Source: Bacillus_P idriensis_A
Lineage (GTDB): Bacteria > Bacillota > Bacilli > Bacillales > Bacillaceae
Direction: 5' to 3'
Length of the DNA stretch: 64,000 nt
Assembly: GCF_050483325.1 (NCBI RefSeq)
Contig: NZ_JBCMYF010000011.1
Span: 62,001 to 126,000 of the forward strand
The notes beneath the pieces are model-generated. The model ran no database searches. It was not told where the DNA came from and was given only the letters and a program-made list of their open reading frames with translations. This document shows, in pieces, positions 17,792 to 26,034 of this stretch; the first letter of the stretch is position 1; each line of letters begins with the position of its first letter. A program made the position numbers and the translations under genes.

Positions 17792-17835
17792 AATATTCGC
17801 AGGTAGTATTAGAAAAATGAAACAGGTGGATAACG

Positions 17836-18504
17836 ATGTCTAAAACAATTGTAGAAAAGTTAAACTTACAAAAATATAAAAAGGCTGCTGTCCTGCACTT
17901 GCCAAATGGTGCAGATTATTTAGCTGAATTAACGGAATATGATACAGAATTAGCTGATCAAGCTTATGACCTTATTTTTGCATTCGTATTAGATATAGAC
18001 GCATTAAAGAAACTTGTAAAAACGGTTATCGATGGAAATCATTTAAAAGAAAACGGTTATCTCTTTTTGGCTTATCCTAAAAAGGGAAATAAAAAATATC
18101 CTACCTACATCCATCGGGATACGTTATTAGATGGATTGGGTGCAGATGAAAACGGCTATATTGGAACAAGCCGTATAAAATTTGCCCGGATGGTCGGATT
18201 GGATGATGTCTTTACGGTTGTTGGTCTAAAAGAAGACTCGAAAAGCAAAAATCAGACATCTGCAAAAGCAAGTCAATGTGTCGATGATTATATCGGATTT
18301 ATGGCAGAAATAGAAAAAGATTTGCAGGATACTCCTGATTTTCTTGCCTTCTATCAATCACTCACCCAAGGATACCGTAAAGATTGGGCCCGATATGTGT
18401 ATAGCGCTAAACAAGAGGAGACAAGAGCGAAACGGAAAGATGAAATGAAAATGATTCTTGGAAAAGGGTTCAAGAGCAGGGATTTATATCGCAGGAATAA
18501 ATAA
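17836..18504 (+). CDS. YdeI/OmpD-associated (OmdA) family protein
   Basis: The 222-residue soluble protein has two parts. The N-terminal half (to about 135) is a small alpha/beta domain including YLFLAYPKKGNKKYPTYIHR. The C-terminal 85 residues carry WARYVYSAKQEETRAKRK...KGFKSRDLYRR, the hallmark of the YdeI/OmdA family, sometimes called bacteriocin-protection proteins. No enzymatic role is established for the family. AGGTGG precedes the ATG. The gene stands alone after mqo, converging with rluF. Confidence 0.75.
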   Translation: MSKTIVEKLNLQKYKKAAVLHLPNGADYLAELTEYDTELADQAYDLIFAFVLDIDALKKLVKTVIDGNHLKENGYLFLAYPKKGNKKYPTYIHRDTLLDGLGADENGYIGTSRIKFARMVGLDDVFTVVGLKEDSKSKNQTSAKASQCVDDYIGFMAEIEKDLQDTPDFLAFYQSLTQGYRKDWARYVYSAKQEETRAKRKDEMKMILGKGFKSRDLYRRNK

Positions 18505-18551
18505 TGATAGGAAAAGACGGCGCCTGCACTCCTGAATATATTTTTTTTAAT

Positions 18552-18578
18552 AAAAAAAACGAGAACGGGTATTCTCGT
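18552..18578 (-). terminator. Intrinsic terminator between convergent genes
   Basis: ACGAGAA and TTCTCGT (18559-18578) form a stem. On the minus strand a run of eight T follows, serving rluF. The plus-side gene also has a T run at 18541-18548 without a clear stem. Confidence 0.65.
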
Positions 18579-18638
18579 CTAATCTTACTGATAACGCTGA
18601 ACCGAAACTAATTAAAGTTCGGTTCATTCTCTTTTTAT

Positions 18639-19346
18639 TTACCATTCTTTCGGCTCGTAATTTAATTCGCTGAATAGCTGAGTGCGCTCTTTTTTCGAGA
18701 GATCTCTCCATTGTCCTGGAGGAAGATTCCCTAGATGGATATTCATGATTCGGACTCTCTGCAGTCTTAAAACTTGGTATCCAAGCTCTTCGCACATGCG
18801 GCGGATTTGGCGGTTCAGTCCTTGCTTTAAAATGATTTTAAAATCATATTTTGAAAGCTGTTCTACTTCGCAAGGTAGGGTTTTTGTCCCTAGGATTTTT
18901 ACGCCGCTTGCCATTTTCTCCAGAAATTCAGGCGTGATCGGCTTGTCTACCGAAACGTTATATTCTTTTTCATGAGCATTTTCGACACGCAGAATTTCAT
19001 TTACAATATCTCCGTCATTTGTGAGGAGGATTAAGCCATCTGAATCCTTATCAAGACGTCCGATATTATAAATTCGCAAGGGGTGATTAACTAGATCAAT
19101 AATATTTCCCTTTACGTTTTTTTCTGTTGTACTGGTAATGCCTACGGGTTTATTCAGTGCTATATAAACATTATTTCTAGAAACTTGGATCGCGCTCCCG
19201 CTGACACGGACATCGTCCCCGGGCTCAACCCGGTCCCCTATTTTTGCTTTTTTTCCATTGATCGTGACTCTTCCTTCTTCAATCAATTTATCGGCGCCTC
19301 GTCTGGAAGCTTTTCCAGATTCACTAATAAATTTATTAATACGCAT
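18639..19346 (-). CDS. rluF: 23S rRNA pseudouridine synthase, RluF type (RsuA/RluB/E/F family)
   Basis: The product is about 235 residues. An S4 RNA-binding domain opens it (MRINKFISESGKASRRGADK). The catalytic region contains the Asp motif NIGRLDKDSDGLILLTNDG, and GLNRQIRRMCEELGYQVLRL closes the fold. Length and motif order match RluF, which isomerises a uridine in the peptidyl-transferase region of 23S rRNA. The ATG at 19346 is chosen over a GTG nine bases earlier, because its ribosome site spacing is better and the protein then starts at the conserved MRINKF. Confidence 0.88.
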   Translation of the reverse strand: MRINKFISESGKASRRGADKLIEEGRVTINGKKAKIGDRVEPGDDVRVSGSAIQVSRNNVYIALNKPVGITSTTEKNVKGNIIDLVNHPLRIYNIGRLDKDSDGLILLTNDGDIVNEILRVENAHEKEYNVSVDKPITPEFLEKMASGVKILGTKTLPCEVEQLSKYDFKIILKQGLNRQIRRMCEELGYQVLRLQRVRIMNIHLGNLPPGQWRDLSKKERTQLFSELNYEPKEW

Positions 19347-19663
19347 GCTTATCACAGCCTTAAGTGAGAATTGTATAGTTAAGAATACCTTAAGTATTGC
19401 CTTGTTCTCAAGTGCTATTTATAACCCCGCTGTCTCAGATAACTGCAAAATACTATCTGTTTTCATTGAATGATTGATGATATGTTGAAATTCCCCATTA
19501 ATAATGACATCATATAAAAGTTCCTTCCCAATAAATCATTTCCCAAAGGATAACTCTGTAAAAGGACTGATTTATTTGCACTAAGAATAGATTTTCGAGT
19601 AAATACTTTAAATGCAGCTTTGCATTTTGCGTCTGCTTTTTAATAGAAAGGGGTTAATTGCGT
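19347..19663. other. Intergenic region with no recognised feature
   Basis: These 317 bases lie between divergent genes. I see AT-rich sequence that must contain both promoters, but no consensus pair, structure or repeat that I can defend. Confidence 0.4.
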
Positions 19664-19855
19664 ATGAAATACTTTAAATCACAAATGAAACAGCTGATTA
19701 AAGAAAACCAGGAATTGCAGCATAAGCTGAATGGATTGATGAATGAACATAGCCTTGAGAAAAACTTTGCCCTCAAAGCCCTATATCATTCAGAGGTTGC
19801 GGAAGGCGGTAAATATCAGCTTGCCTATCAAGCGCTGGACTTGCCTAAAAGGTAG
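19664..19855 (+). CDS. Small hypothetical coiled-coil protein (63 aa)
   Basis: An AAAGGGG ribosome site precedes the ATG at 19664; an in-frame TTG at 19658 is an alternative. The product is charged and heptad-like in its first 40 residues (KQLIKENQELQHKLNGLMNE), suggesting a short coiled coil. I do not recognise a family. Codon use looks genuine. The stop codon lies ten bases before the left end of a repeat element. Confidence 0.5.
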   Translation: MKYFKSQMKQLIKENQELQHKLNGLMNEHSLEKNFALKALYHSEVAEGGKYQLAYQALDLPKR

Positions 19856-19865
19856 GTCTTTTTTT

Positions 19866-20132
19866 AAGGCTCTTTTCTTAAGGATTGTTGTTTGTAGTGA
19901 GGGAATTGGTTGATTCCATTTTACAGCTGCCATTCTATAATTTTGTTCTCATAGCGTGAGGTTGATTCCACTATTTAGTGTAAAAACCAAAATGGTTGAA
20001 ACAAAGCATGCGTTTGATTCCCCCTTACAGTGCAAAAACCAAAATGGTGGAAACAAAGCGTGCATTTGATTCTGAACAATAACTAAATTTATAGAGATAA
20101 TCAAAAACAACAATCTATACGAAAACAGCCTT
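19866..20132. mobile_element. MITE-like element, copy 1 (TIR type AAGGCT...AGCCTT)
   Basis: The left end AAGGCTCTTTTCTTAAGGAT and the right end (20105-20132, ...CTATACGAAAACAGCCTT) are imperfect inverted repeats. They match the ends of the elements at 31195-31392 and 45195-45419. The middle differs from those copies: it holds three 52-base units. It has no transposase, so it would be a non-autonomous element. Confidence 0.55.
19910..20072. repeat. Three tandem units with exact 52-base period
   Basis: TTGATTCC begins at 19910, 19962 and 20014, and TTGATTC again at 20066, giving an exact 52-base step. Units 2 and 3 agree closely (both contain AAAAACCAAAATGGT and GAAACAAAGC). Unit 1 keeps only the start, a central TTACAG-like patch and AGCGTG. 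The repeats lie wholly inside the MITE-like element. Confidence 0.8.
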
Positions 20133-20133
20133 T

Positions 20134-20316
20134 TTAAAGAAGAAAATAATCAAATTGCTGTGATGCATTCGTCCAGCTCTTCAGGAGTCCAATGACATAT
20201 GCATCACCGGATTTCGTTGTGGCTTCTCCATTAAAGATGATCTGCATCAGTAGATGAAAAGAATAATAAAACGATTTGCCTGAGACTCCATTTTTTATGG
20301 TTAAAATCGTAAAAAT
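20134..20316 (-). pseudogene. Possible gene remnant, about 50-60 codons
   Basis: An open frame runs from just after a TAG (20317-20319) to TAA at 20134-20136 and has strongly codon-like composition (…NGEATTKSGDAYVIGLLKSW…). It has an internal ATG but no ribosome site, and it is much too short for a usual domain. It ends exactly at the right edge of the MITE-like element, as if the element had cut its 3' end. No family recognised. Confidence 0.35.
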
Positions 20317-20359
20317 CTATATAATATAGGAAAAGATCTTTTCGAAAGGAGGGAGACAT

Positions 20360-21043
20360 ATGCAAGTCATTTGCGAAAAAAGAACTTATTCAAGAGAATT
20401 TCACTCACATCAGCACGATTTTGGGCAGTTTCTCTTTCCGTTACAGGGTTCTTTGGAAATCCATACAGACCTGCAGAAGCTCAATCTTAGAGAAGATTCA
20501 TGCTTTTACATACCGCCCGACTTCACACATCTCTATCGTTCCAAAGACAGAAATGAATTTCTGATTTTGGACATTCCAACTCTTTATTTGCAAGGCAAAA
20601 CAGAGAGTATGTATTTAAAGCTGGATCAGCAATGGTCCTCCATCCGGTTTTTGCTGCTGGAAGAAGCGGGCAGCAAGCGTGCAGGATTGAACGATCTCAC
20701 AAGATATGTTGCTCAAAAACTGCAGAAGTCTCTTTCTCCTTCCATTGCTTATCTACATGAGCATTATAAGCGGCCTATCAAAATGGAAACCCTGGCGGGG
20801 ATCGAACACTATCATCCGGTCTACTATTCATCCTGGTTTAAAGAGAAAACAGGAAAAAGCCTGAAAGCCTATATCTCTGAGCTGCGGATGAAGGAAGCGA
20901 AACGGCTGCTGATGGGTACTTCCTGGTCAATATCAGCCATAAGCGAAGAAGTCGGGTTTGAGAATGTTTCCTCTTTTACAAGATGGTTTACATGCTGCGA
21001 GGGCATTTCTCCAAAAGCTTGCAGAAAAATGAATAAAGGATAA
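20360..21043 (+). CDS. AraC-family transcriptional regulator with cupin-like sensor domain
   Basis: The 227-residue product has an N-terminal cupin-like part (REFHSHQHDFGQFLFPLQGS) with His residues placed as in sugar or metal sensors. A C-terminal AraC DNA-binding domain of two helix-turn-helix units follows (METLAGIEHYHPVYYSSWFK, then SISAISEEVGFENVSSFTRW). AAAGGAGG precedes the ATG. A TATAAT-like sequence near 20319-20325 may be its -10. The EamA exporter gene follows in the same direction, after a terminator and a repeat, and is its likely target. Confidence 0.88.
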   Translation: MQVICEKRTYSREFHSHQHDFGQFLFPLQGSLEIHTDLQKLNLREDSCFYIPPDFTHLYRSKDRNEFLILDIPTLYLQGKTESMYLKLDQQWSSIRFLLLEEAGSKRAGLNDLTRYVAQKLQKSLSPSIAYLHEHYKRPIKMETLAGIEHYHPVYYSSWFKEKTGKSLKAYISELRMKEAKRLLMGTSWSISAISEEVGFENVSSFTRWFTCCEGISPKACRKMNKG

Positions 21044-21113
21044 AAAGAACCTTGAATTTGGTAAAGAAAAACAGTCTGTTTTTCTTTATGATAATGATAT
21101 AGGTTCTTTTTTA
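21044..21113 (+). terminator. Long intrinsic terminator after the AraC gene
   Basis: AAAAAGAACCT near 21042 pairs with AGGTTCTTTTTT near 21100. An inner TAAAGAAAAACAG/GTTTTTCTTTA stem lies within, and a T run ends it. Confidence 0.7.
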
Positions 21114-21267
21114 AGAGATAAGAAAGTATAAAATTTCGCGTTTCGATGTCTAGCTCCATCGCCCAACTCCTCGGCCAGAACGTCTCAGCCTGAAAAGTCA
21201 AACCCGGACTTTCCAGTCTGAGCCTTATCTGTCTGTCGGAGCTAAACGGGCGCTTGCGCTTTTCTTA
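21113..21267. repeat. Bacillaceae-type intergenic repeat, copy A
   Basis: It runs from GATAAGAAAGTATAAAATTT to GGGCGCTTGCGCTTTTCTTA. It shares TCGATGTCTAGCTCCATCGC and CCAACTCCTCGGCCAGAACG with copy B at 45478-45629. A central hairpin (TCTCAGCCTGAAAAGTC with its near complement) lies at 21183-21224. The right end abuts the ribosome site of the EamA gene, so the element may supply leader RNA to it. Confidence 0.8.
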
Positions 21268-21281
21268 TTGAGGTGAAAACG

Positions 21282-22166
21282 ATGAAGCAAAAACTGGCTC
21301 CATTGTGGGTCCTGCTCGCAGGGGTATTATGGGGAACAACCGGAACGGCACAGACGTATGCTCCAGAAGCTGCACATCCAATTGCAGTCGGCGCGGCGCG
21401 TCTTGCGGTTGGAGGTATCTCCTTATTGATTATTGTTCTGCTGCTCGGTCAGTTAAATTTGCGTAAATGGCCAATCAAAGTGACATTCGCGGCAGCTTTA
21501 TGCATGGCTGCCTATCAGCCGTTATTTTTCACAGCGGTTCAACTAACAGGAGTGGCAGTCGGCACGGTTATCGCTATTGGAAGCGCCCCTCTTCTATCGG
21601 GTGCACTGGAGTGGCTGGTTCAAAAGAAAAGTCCATCAAGAGGCTGGTGGTACGCAACGTTTCTATCCATCTTTGGATGCATCTTGCTATTTTCGAATAG
21701 TGACTCAATGAATGTTGCCCCATCCGGTATTGTCATGGCTCTCGGGGCCGGTTTATCCTTTGCTGTGTATACGCTGGTCAGCAGGAGGCTTGTGCAGAAT
21801 TATCCTTCTTTACCGGTTGTAGCCGTTGTTTTTACTCTTAGTGCGGTCTTTTTATCTCCGTTTCTCTTTCTATATGATATGAGTTGGATTGCAGAGCCTG
21901 AGGGGCTGGCGGTAAGTCTCCATTTAGGCATTATGGCGACGGGTGTTGCCTACCTTCTTTTTGCTAAAGCCCTTTACTACGTTCCCTCCTCAACAGCGGT
22001 CACGCTCGCATTGGCAGAACCTTTAACTGCTGCTTTTCTGGGTGTGCTTCTCGTTGGGGAGCAGCTGGATTTGGTTTCTTGGGCAGGGGTATCATGTTTG
22101 TTGGCGGGGATTGGGTTTTTAATGTTTTTAAGAGCTAAGAAAGAAGCAGAAGTATCTGTAAGCTGA
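21282..22166 (+). CDS. EamA/DMT-family transporter (drug/metabolite exporter type)
   Basis: The product is about 294 residues with ten hydrophobic segments and two EamA repeats. Each repeat starts with a typical helix (LWVLLAGVLWGTTGTAQTYA and GIVMALGAGLSFAVYTLVSR). Members export amino acids or metabolites. The ATG at 21282 has GAGGTG 8 bases upstream; a GTG at 21273 lies within that ribosome site. It follows an AraC regulator, suggesting an inducible efflux pair. The substrate is not predictable. Confidence 0.88.
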   Translation: MKQKLAPLWVLLAGVLWGTTGTAQTYAPEAAHPIAVGAARLAVGGISLLIIVLLLGQLNLRKWPIKVTFAAALCMAAYQPLFFTAVQLTGVAVGTVIAIGSAPLLSGALEWLVQKKSPSRGWWYATFLSIFGCILLFSNSDSMNVAPSGIVMALGAGLSFAVYTLVSRRLVQNYPSLPVVAVVFTLSAVFLSPFLFLYDMSWIAEPEGLAVSLHLGIMATGVAYLLFAKALYYVPSSTAVTLALAEPLTAAFLGVLLVGEQLDLVSWAGVSCLLAGIGFLMFLRAKKEAEVSVS

Positions 22167-22201
22167 TGATTGACCGCCTCAAAATGAATGATAAGAACAG
22201 G

Positions 22202-22232
22202 AAAAACTCCAGCCAGCCGGCTGGAGTTTTCT
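22202..22232. terminator. Bidirectional terminator between EamA gene and bceB
   Basis: AAAACTCCAGCC and GGCTGGAGTTTT form a 12-bp stem with a 4-base loop. T runs on both strands let it serve both convergent genes. Confidence 0.85.
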
Positions 22233-22233
22233 C

Positions 22234-24177
22234 TTATAAAGCCTCTTTAATCACTTTTTTAGAATACAGCACAGACAGCACTCCAAAGATCGAATAAAGC
22301 ACCGTATACAAGCCCATCACAATAATCATCGGAGTCCAAACTTCAGCTCCAAATAAAAACCATCCAGACTGCACGGCGAAATAACTGTGGAGCAGCCCAA
22401 TTACTAGTGGAATTCCAAAACTGAAGAGCTGTTTGGCCTGTATGCCTTTCAGCAAGTCACCCTGTGTAAAGCCAAGTTTCCGCAGGATGGTGTAATTCGG
22501 TTTTTCTTCTTCACTCTCGCCCATTTGTTTAAAGTAAAGGATGCATCCTGATGTGACCAGGAAGGACAACCCAAGGAAGCCGACGATGAACATGGCCATT
22601 CCCATGTTGCGTTTCTGGCTGTTCAAAACTTCAAGCTGGGAATCGTTTGGGGCGTTTTCACCTAGTTTTAAGGAGGTGAAAATGGTGTTAGCTTCTTTTA
22701 CTTCTTCCTGGTCCGCTAATTCAACAGCAGTATAGGTAGATGTCGGCAGCTGAACATCAGGATTCATATCCTTCTTCAGCTGCTTAAAGACAGAATCATC
22801 GACAATGGCTGTCGGCATTCCCCCGGATGTGAAATACCAGGAGACTGGAGAATCTTTTTCCATACCCAAGTAAGTTTGCGGGAATTTTGTTGTTTTTCCA
22901 AGAAGAGTAACGGTTCCGCTCTCATCTAGCGGCATGAATTTTTGCAGCAGGTCGCTGTACCCTGTAAAAATCGTGTCGTCTTTAGAAACCTCCTTACCCA
23001 CTGCTTTTTCACTGATGACAGGAAGAGTCATCTTGCTCGGGTCATAATTCAGTCCTTCTAGTTTCGCGCTGAATATGTCGCTGATATCCACTTCAGCCAT
23101 GACAATGTCAATGGAGTCCGCTTCGTACGCTATCCCAGCAGAATCCAAAGCTTTTTCAAAGTGTGCAGCATCTTTGCTTTCAGTGAATGCAAAGTCAGCA
23201 GGCACTTGATTCTGTGCGGTTTTTTCCGCTGAATAATAAGAGATGTAGCTCAAGGAAAGCAACCCGATCGCGAGTGCTGAGACTGTCGTAATGATTGTCA
23301 GCAGCAGGGCATTTGATTTCATCCTGAACATGATGGATGAAAGTGATAGAACCTCGCCAACTTTCAAACATCCATCTTTTTTCTTTCTGATGAGATGGAA
23401 AATAAAGCTCACGGATCCTTTGTAAAAAAGATAGGTTCCAAGGATAACAGAACCGAGAATAAACAGCATGGCGCCATATAGGGCCATCATGGATTTAAAG
23501 TCGCCGCCAAAAAGCTTAGAGGATATATAATAGCCAGCGGCAATCATAATGATGCCGAGGATGCCAATGGCCATTTCGAAAAAGGACATCTTTTTCACTT
23601 TCTCTTCTGCTGATGAGAGCACTCTGAACAGAGAGAGGATGCTCTGTCTTTTAATAAACAGATAGTTCATCAGCATGATGAGCAGGTATATGACGATGAA
23701 GACAATCAGTGTCTGTATAAAGGCCTGGGCGGAAAAGTGTAATTTAGCTACGTCATCAACCCCGGTTATTTTGAATAAAATCATCATCACTAATTTTGAT
23801 GCTGCAAAACCTGCGAAAATACCAAGAACAAGAGATCCAAAGTACAGCAGGAAGTTTTCTGCCGTTAAAAGGCGGAAAATCTTATGCTTTGTCATTCCAA
23901 TCAGCTGAAACAGCCCAATCTCTTTGCTGCGGCGTTTAATGAAAATATTATTGGCGTAGAGCAAAAAAATCGTCACGATCGCAATCAGCAGGACAGATGC
24001 TGCCCGGATGCCGGCGCCGCCTTTGATGGAACCTTCTATCGCGTCCATAGAAGGATCATATTGCAGGGTGACAAAAGCAAAATACAGCACCACGCTGAAA
24101 ATGAGGGCGAAAATATAGAGATAGTAGTTCTTTATATTCTTTTTCAGGTTTTTGATAATCAGCTGATTAACGTTCAT
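22234..24177 (-). CDS. bceB: BceB-type ABC permease for antimicrobial peptide resistance
   Basis: The product is about 647 residues with ten hydrophobic segments and one large extracellular domain (about 310-520) between helices 7 and 8. That is the defining layout of BceB permeases, which sense and detach cell-wall antibiotics such as bacitracin from lipid II-cycle targets. It starts MNVNQLIIKNLKKN, like known BceB proteins. The ATG at 24177 overlaps the end of bceA, and the GTG nine bases earlier is less likely. It is the last gene of the bceRS-bceAB set. The antibiotic cannot be told from sequence. Confidence 0.9.
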   Translation of the reverse strand: MNVNQLIIKNLKKNIKNYYLYIFALIFSVVLYFAFVTLQYDPSMDAIEGSIKGGAGIRAASVLLIAIVTIFLLYANNIFIKRRSKEIGLFQLIGMTKHKIFRLLTAENFLLYFGSLVLGIFAGFAASKLVMMILFKITGVDDVAKLHFSAQAFIQTLIVFIVIYLLIMLMNYLFIKRQSILSLFRVLSSAEEKVKKMSFFEMAIGILGIIMIAAGYYISSKLFGGDFKSMMALYGAMLFILGSVILGTYLFYKGSVSFIFHLIRKKKDGCLKVGEVLSLSSIMFRMKSNALLLTIITTVSALAIGLLSLSYISYYSAEKTAQNQVPADFAFTESKDAAHFEKALDSAGIAYEADSIDIVMAEVDISDIFSAKLEGLNYDPSKMTLPVISEKAVGKEVSKDDTIFTGYSDLLQKFMPLDESGTVTLLGKTTKFPQTYLGMEKDSPVSWYFTSGGMPTAIVDDSVFKQLKKDMNPDVQLPTSTYTAVELADQEEVKEANTIFTSLKLGENAPNDSQLEVLNSQKRNMGMAMFIVGFLGLSFLVTSGCILYFKQMGESEEEKPNYTILRKLGFTQGDLLKGIQAKQLFSFGIPLVIGLLHSYFAVQSGWFLFGAEVWTPMIIVMGLYTVLYSIFGVLSVLYSKKVIKEAL

Positions 24178-24928
24178 CCTGAACACCGCCCAGAACGCCC
24201 TGCGTTTTCATGATGTCTTTAAAGAATTCCTGCCTTGTCTGTCCGCCTTTATTCAACTGAGTATAGATCTGTCCGTCTTTTATAAAAATGACTCTGCTGC
24301 AGTAGCTTGCAGCAGCAGGGTCATGGGTGACCATGACAATGGTTGCTCTTCGTTTTTTATTAAGCTCGGTCAATTTATTCAGCAGATCAGCAGCAGATTT
24401 AGAGTCGAGTGCGCCTGTCGGTTCATCGGCAAAAATAATGCTCGGTTCATGAATAAAGGCCCGTGCCGCAGAAGTACGCTGTTTCTGTCCGCCGGAAATT
24501 TCGTTTGGATACTTGTCTTTTAACTCGCTGATGCCGAGTTCATTTGCCAATGTCTGAAATTTTTGGTCCGCTTCTTTTTTAGGAACCTTTGAAATGGAAA
24601 GCGGCAGCAGAATATTTTCTTTTACTGTCAGTGTGTCCAGAAGGTTATAATCCTGAAAAATAAAGCCGAGATGATGCTTTCTGAATTCAGCAAGCTCCTT
24701 TTCCTTCATGCCCGTCATTTCTTTCTTTTCAATTTGAATGGTCCCGCCGCTCACTTTATCGATCGAAGACAGGACGTTCAGCAGTGTTGTTTTGCCTGAA
24801 CCGGATGCACCCATGATGCTGACAAATTCGCCTTCTTGTATTGAAAGGTCAATCCCTTTAAGGACTTCCTGTTTATTAAATTTATTTCCGTAGCTTTTAT
24901 GGAGCTTTGATGCTTCTAATATCGCCAT
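24167..24928 (-). CDS. bceA: BceA-type ABC ATPase
   Basis: The 253-residue ATPase has Walker A SIMGASGSGKTT, signature EISGGQKQRTSAARA, Walker B IIFADEPTGALDSK and switch MVTHD. It powers the BceB permease. The start at 24928 (MAILEASKLHKSYG) has AGAGGAGGAA upstream; the longer frame to 25033 runs through the promoter. A separate promoter and an inverted-repeat operator lie in the 101 bases between bceS and bceA, as in B. subtilis, where peptide stress induces bceAB through BceR. Confidence 0.92.
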   Translation of the reverse strand: MAILEASKLHKSYGNKFNKQEVLKGIDLSIQEGEFVSIMGASGSGKTTLLNVLSSIDKVSGGTIQIEKKEMTGMKEKELAEFRKHHLGFIFQDYNLLDTLTVKENILLPLSISKVPKKEADQKFQTLANELGISELKDKYPNEISGGQKQRTSAARAFIHEPSIIFADEPTGALDSKSAADLLNKLTELNKKRRATIVMVTHDPAAASYCSRVIFIKDGQIYTQLNKGGQTRQEFFKDIMKTQGVLGGVQDER

Positions 24929-24959
24929 ACTTGTTTCCTCCTCTTCATTCATTACCTTT

Positions 24960-25034
24960 ATTATAAAAAGGAGAAAGGTCCTTTTCCTTTTATTGTGCGA
25001 ACAAAATAGAAAAGCATGTGACATTCTTGTCACA
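24960..25034 (-). promoter_or_regulatory. Putative BceR-controlled promoter of bceAB
   Basis: A perfect inverted repeat TGTGACA-TTCT-TGTCACA (25017-25034) overlaps the bceS stop codon. On the minus strand it is followed about 50 bases later by TATAAT (24965-24960) with no good -35, the pattern of an activator-dependent promoter. The repeat fits the TnACA-N4-TGT half-site spacing described for BceR-like regulators. Confidence 0.65.
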
Positions 25035-26034
25035 CGCTAATGACGGCCGCAAAATCATTTCTTTTTGGAAAAGTTAACGTAAATGCTGTTTCTGCGTTGA
25101 CGATTGACTGGGCGTGAATATCGATCAGAAGGGGATTGGCTGCTTTTTTAGCGAGATACAGCCCCATCCCTGTAGCAGCATGATCTTGATGGTTGACGGT
25201 CGATGTGAAGCCTTTATCGAATATGCGGGGCAGGTCTTTTTGATCAATGCCCCGGCCGCAGTCTTTCACCTCAAGCCTTGTTTGATCATCCTGCATCCAG
25301 CTTTTAATAGAAATGTCAGAGGCCTCGCTGTACTTCACTGCATTCGTTAATATCTGTCTAATCATAAATGCCAGCCATTTCGCATCACTGAGGACTTCCG
25401 TTTGATCAAGCTGGATGTCAAAGCCAATCCCTTTTTGAATACACCATGACTGCAGCGTCTTTATCTCATTAAAAACCACAATTTCCAAGTCGACTGTTTC
25501 AATATACAAATCGTTTTCTATAAACGGAATTCGTTTTTGATGCAGCTGCTGATCAAGCAGAAGGTGAATCCGCAGCCATTCATACGTTAATTGCGTTTTC
25601 ATTGCATCGTCTTCCATGCGCTCGATCATTAAATGCATGGCAGTCAGCGGGGTCTTCACTTCATGAATCCAAGATAACAGTTCATCTTTTTCCTGTTCAA
25701 GCGAAATTCTGCTGTGCATGGCATCTTTTTTCAGCATCTCTGCCTGTTCGATGAGGGTCTTTTCAACCAGCTGTTCAAATGGACTATCCGGAGCTTTGAT
25801 GCTTGATAAATCAAGGTTGTTTTCCCGGTCCTCAAGGCTTTTATAAAAAGCTGTTTCTTTATTGTACCGAACCGTTAAGAAAACAAAGAATGAGAGCATG
25901 GAAAGGAAAACAATATACAATACAGGCTTAAAGGGAATGGCTGAGTCGATGAAAGACACAAAGAGAATCAGGACATGGATAAAAATAAAAAAGAAAATCC
26001 AGCTGCACCGTTCTTTTAAGAAACGGCGGATCAT
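25030..26034 (-). CDS. bceS: BceS-type intramembrane-sensing histidine kinase
   Basis: The 334-residue kinase has two N-terminal helices (about 11-29 and 38-55) joined by only a few residues, so it lacks an external sensor domain and relies on BceAB for detection. The phosphorylated His is His124 in LSWIHEVKTPLTAM, and the ATPase domain shows GRGIDQKDLPRIFDKGF and GMGLYLAK. It overlaps the bceR stop by four bases, so the two genes are co-transcribed. Confidence 0.92.
   Translation of the reverse strand: MIRRFLKERCSWIFFFIFIHVLILFVSFIDSAIPFKPVLYIVFLSMLSFFVFLTVRYNKETAFYKSLEDRENNLDLSSIKAPDSPFEQLVEKTLIEQAEMLKKDAMHSRISLEQEKDELLSWIHEVKTPLTAMHLMIERMEDDAMKTQLTYEWLRIHLLLDQQLHQKRIPFIENDLYIETVDLEIVVFNEIKTLQSWCIQKGIGFDIQLDQTEVLSDAKWLAFMIRQILTNAVKYSEASDISIKSWMQDDQTRLEVKDCGRGIDQKDLPRIFDKGFTSTVNHQDHAATGMGLYLAKKAANPLLIDIHAQSIVNAETAFTLTFPKRNDFAAVISV

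Noticed and set aside
19910..20072. CRISPR array
   Set aside because: Units are contiguous 52-mers without distinct spacers, only three in number, and no cas genes are near.
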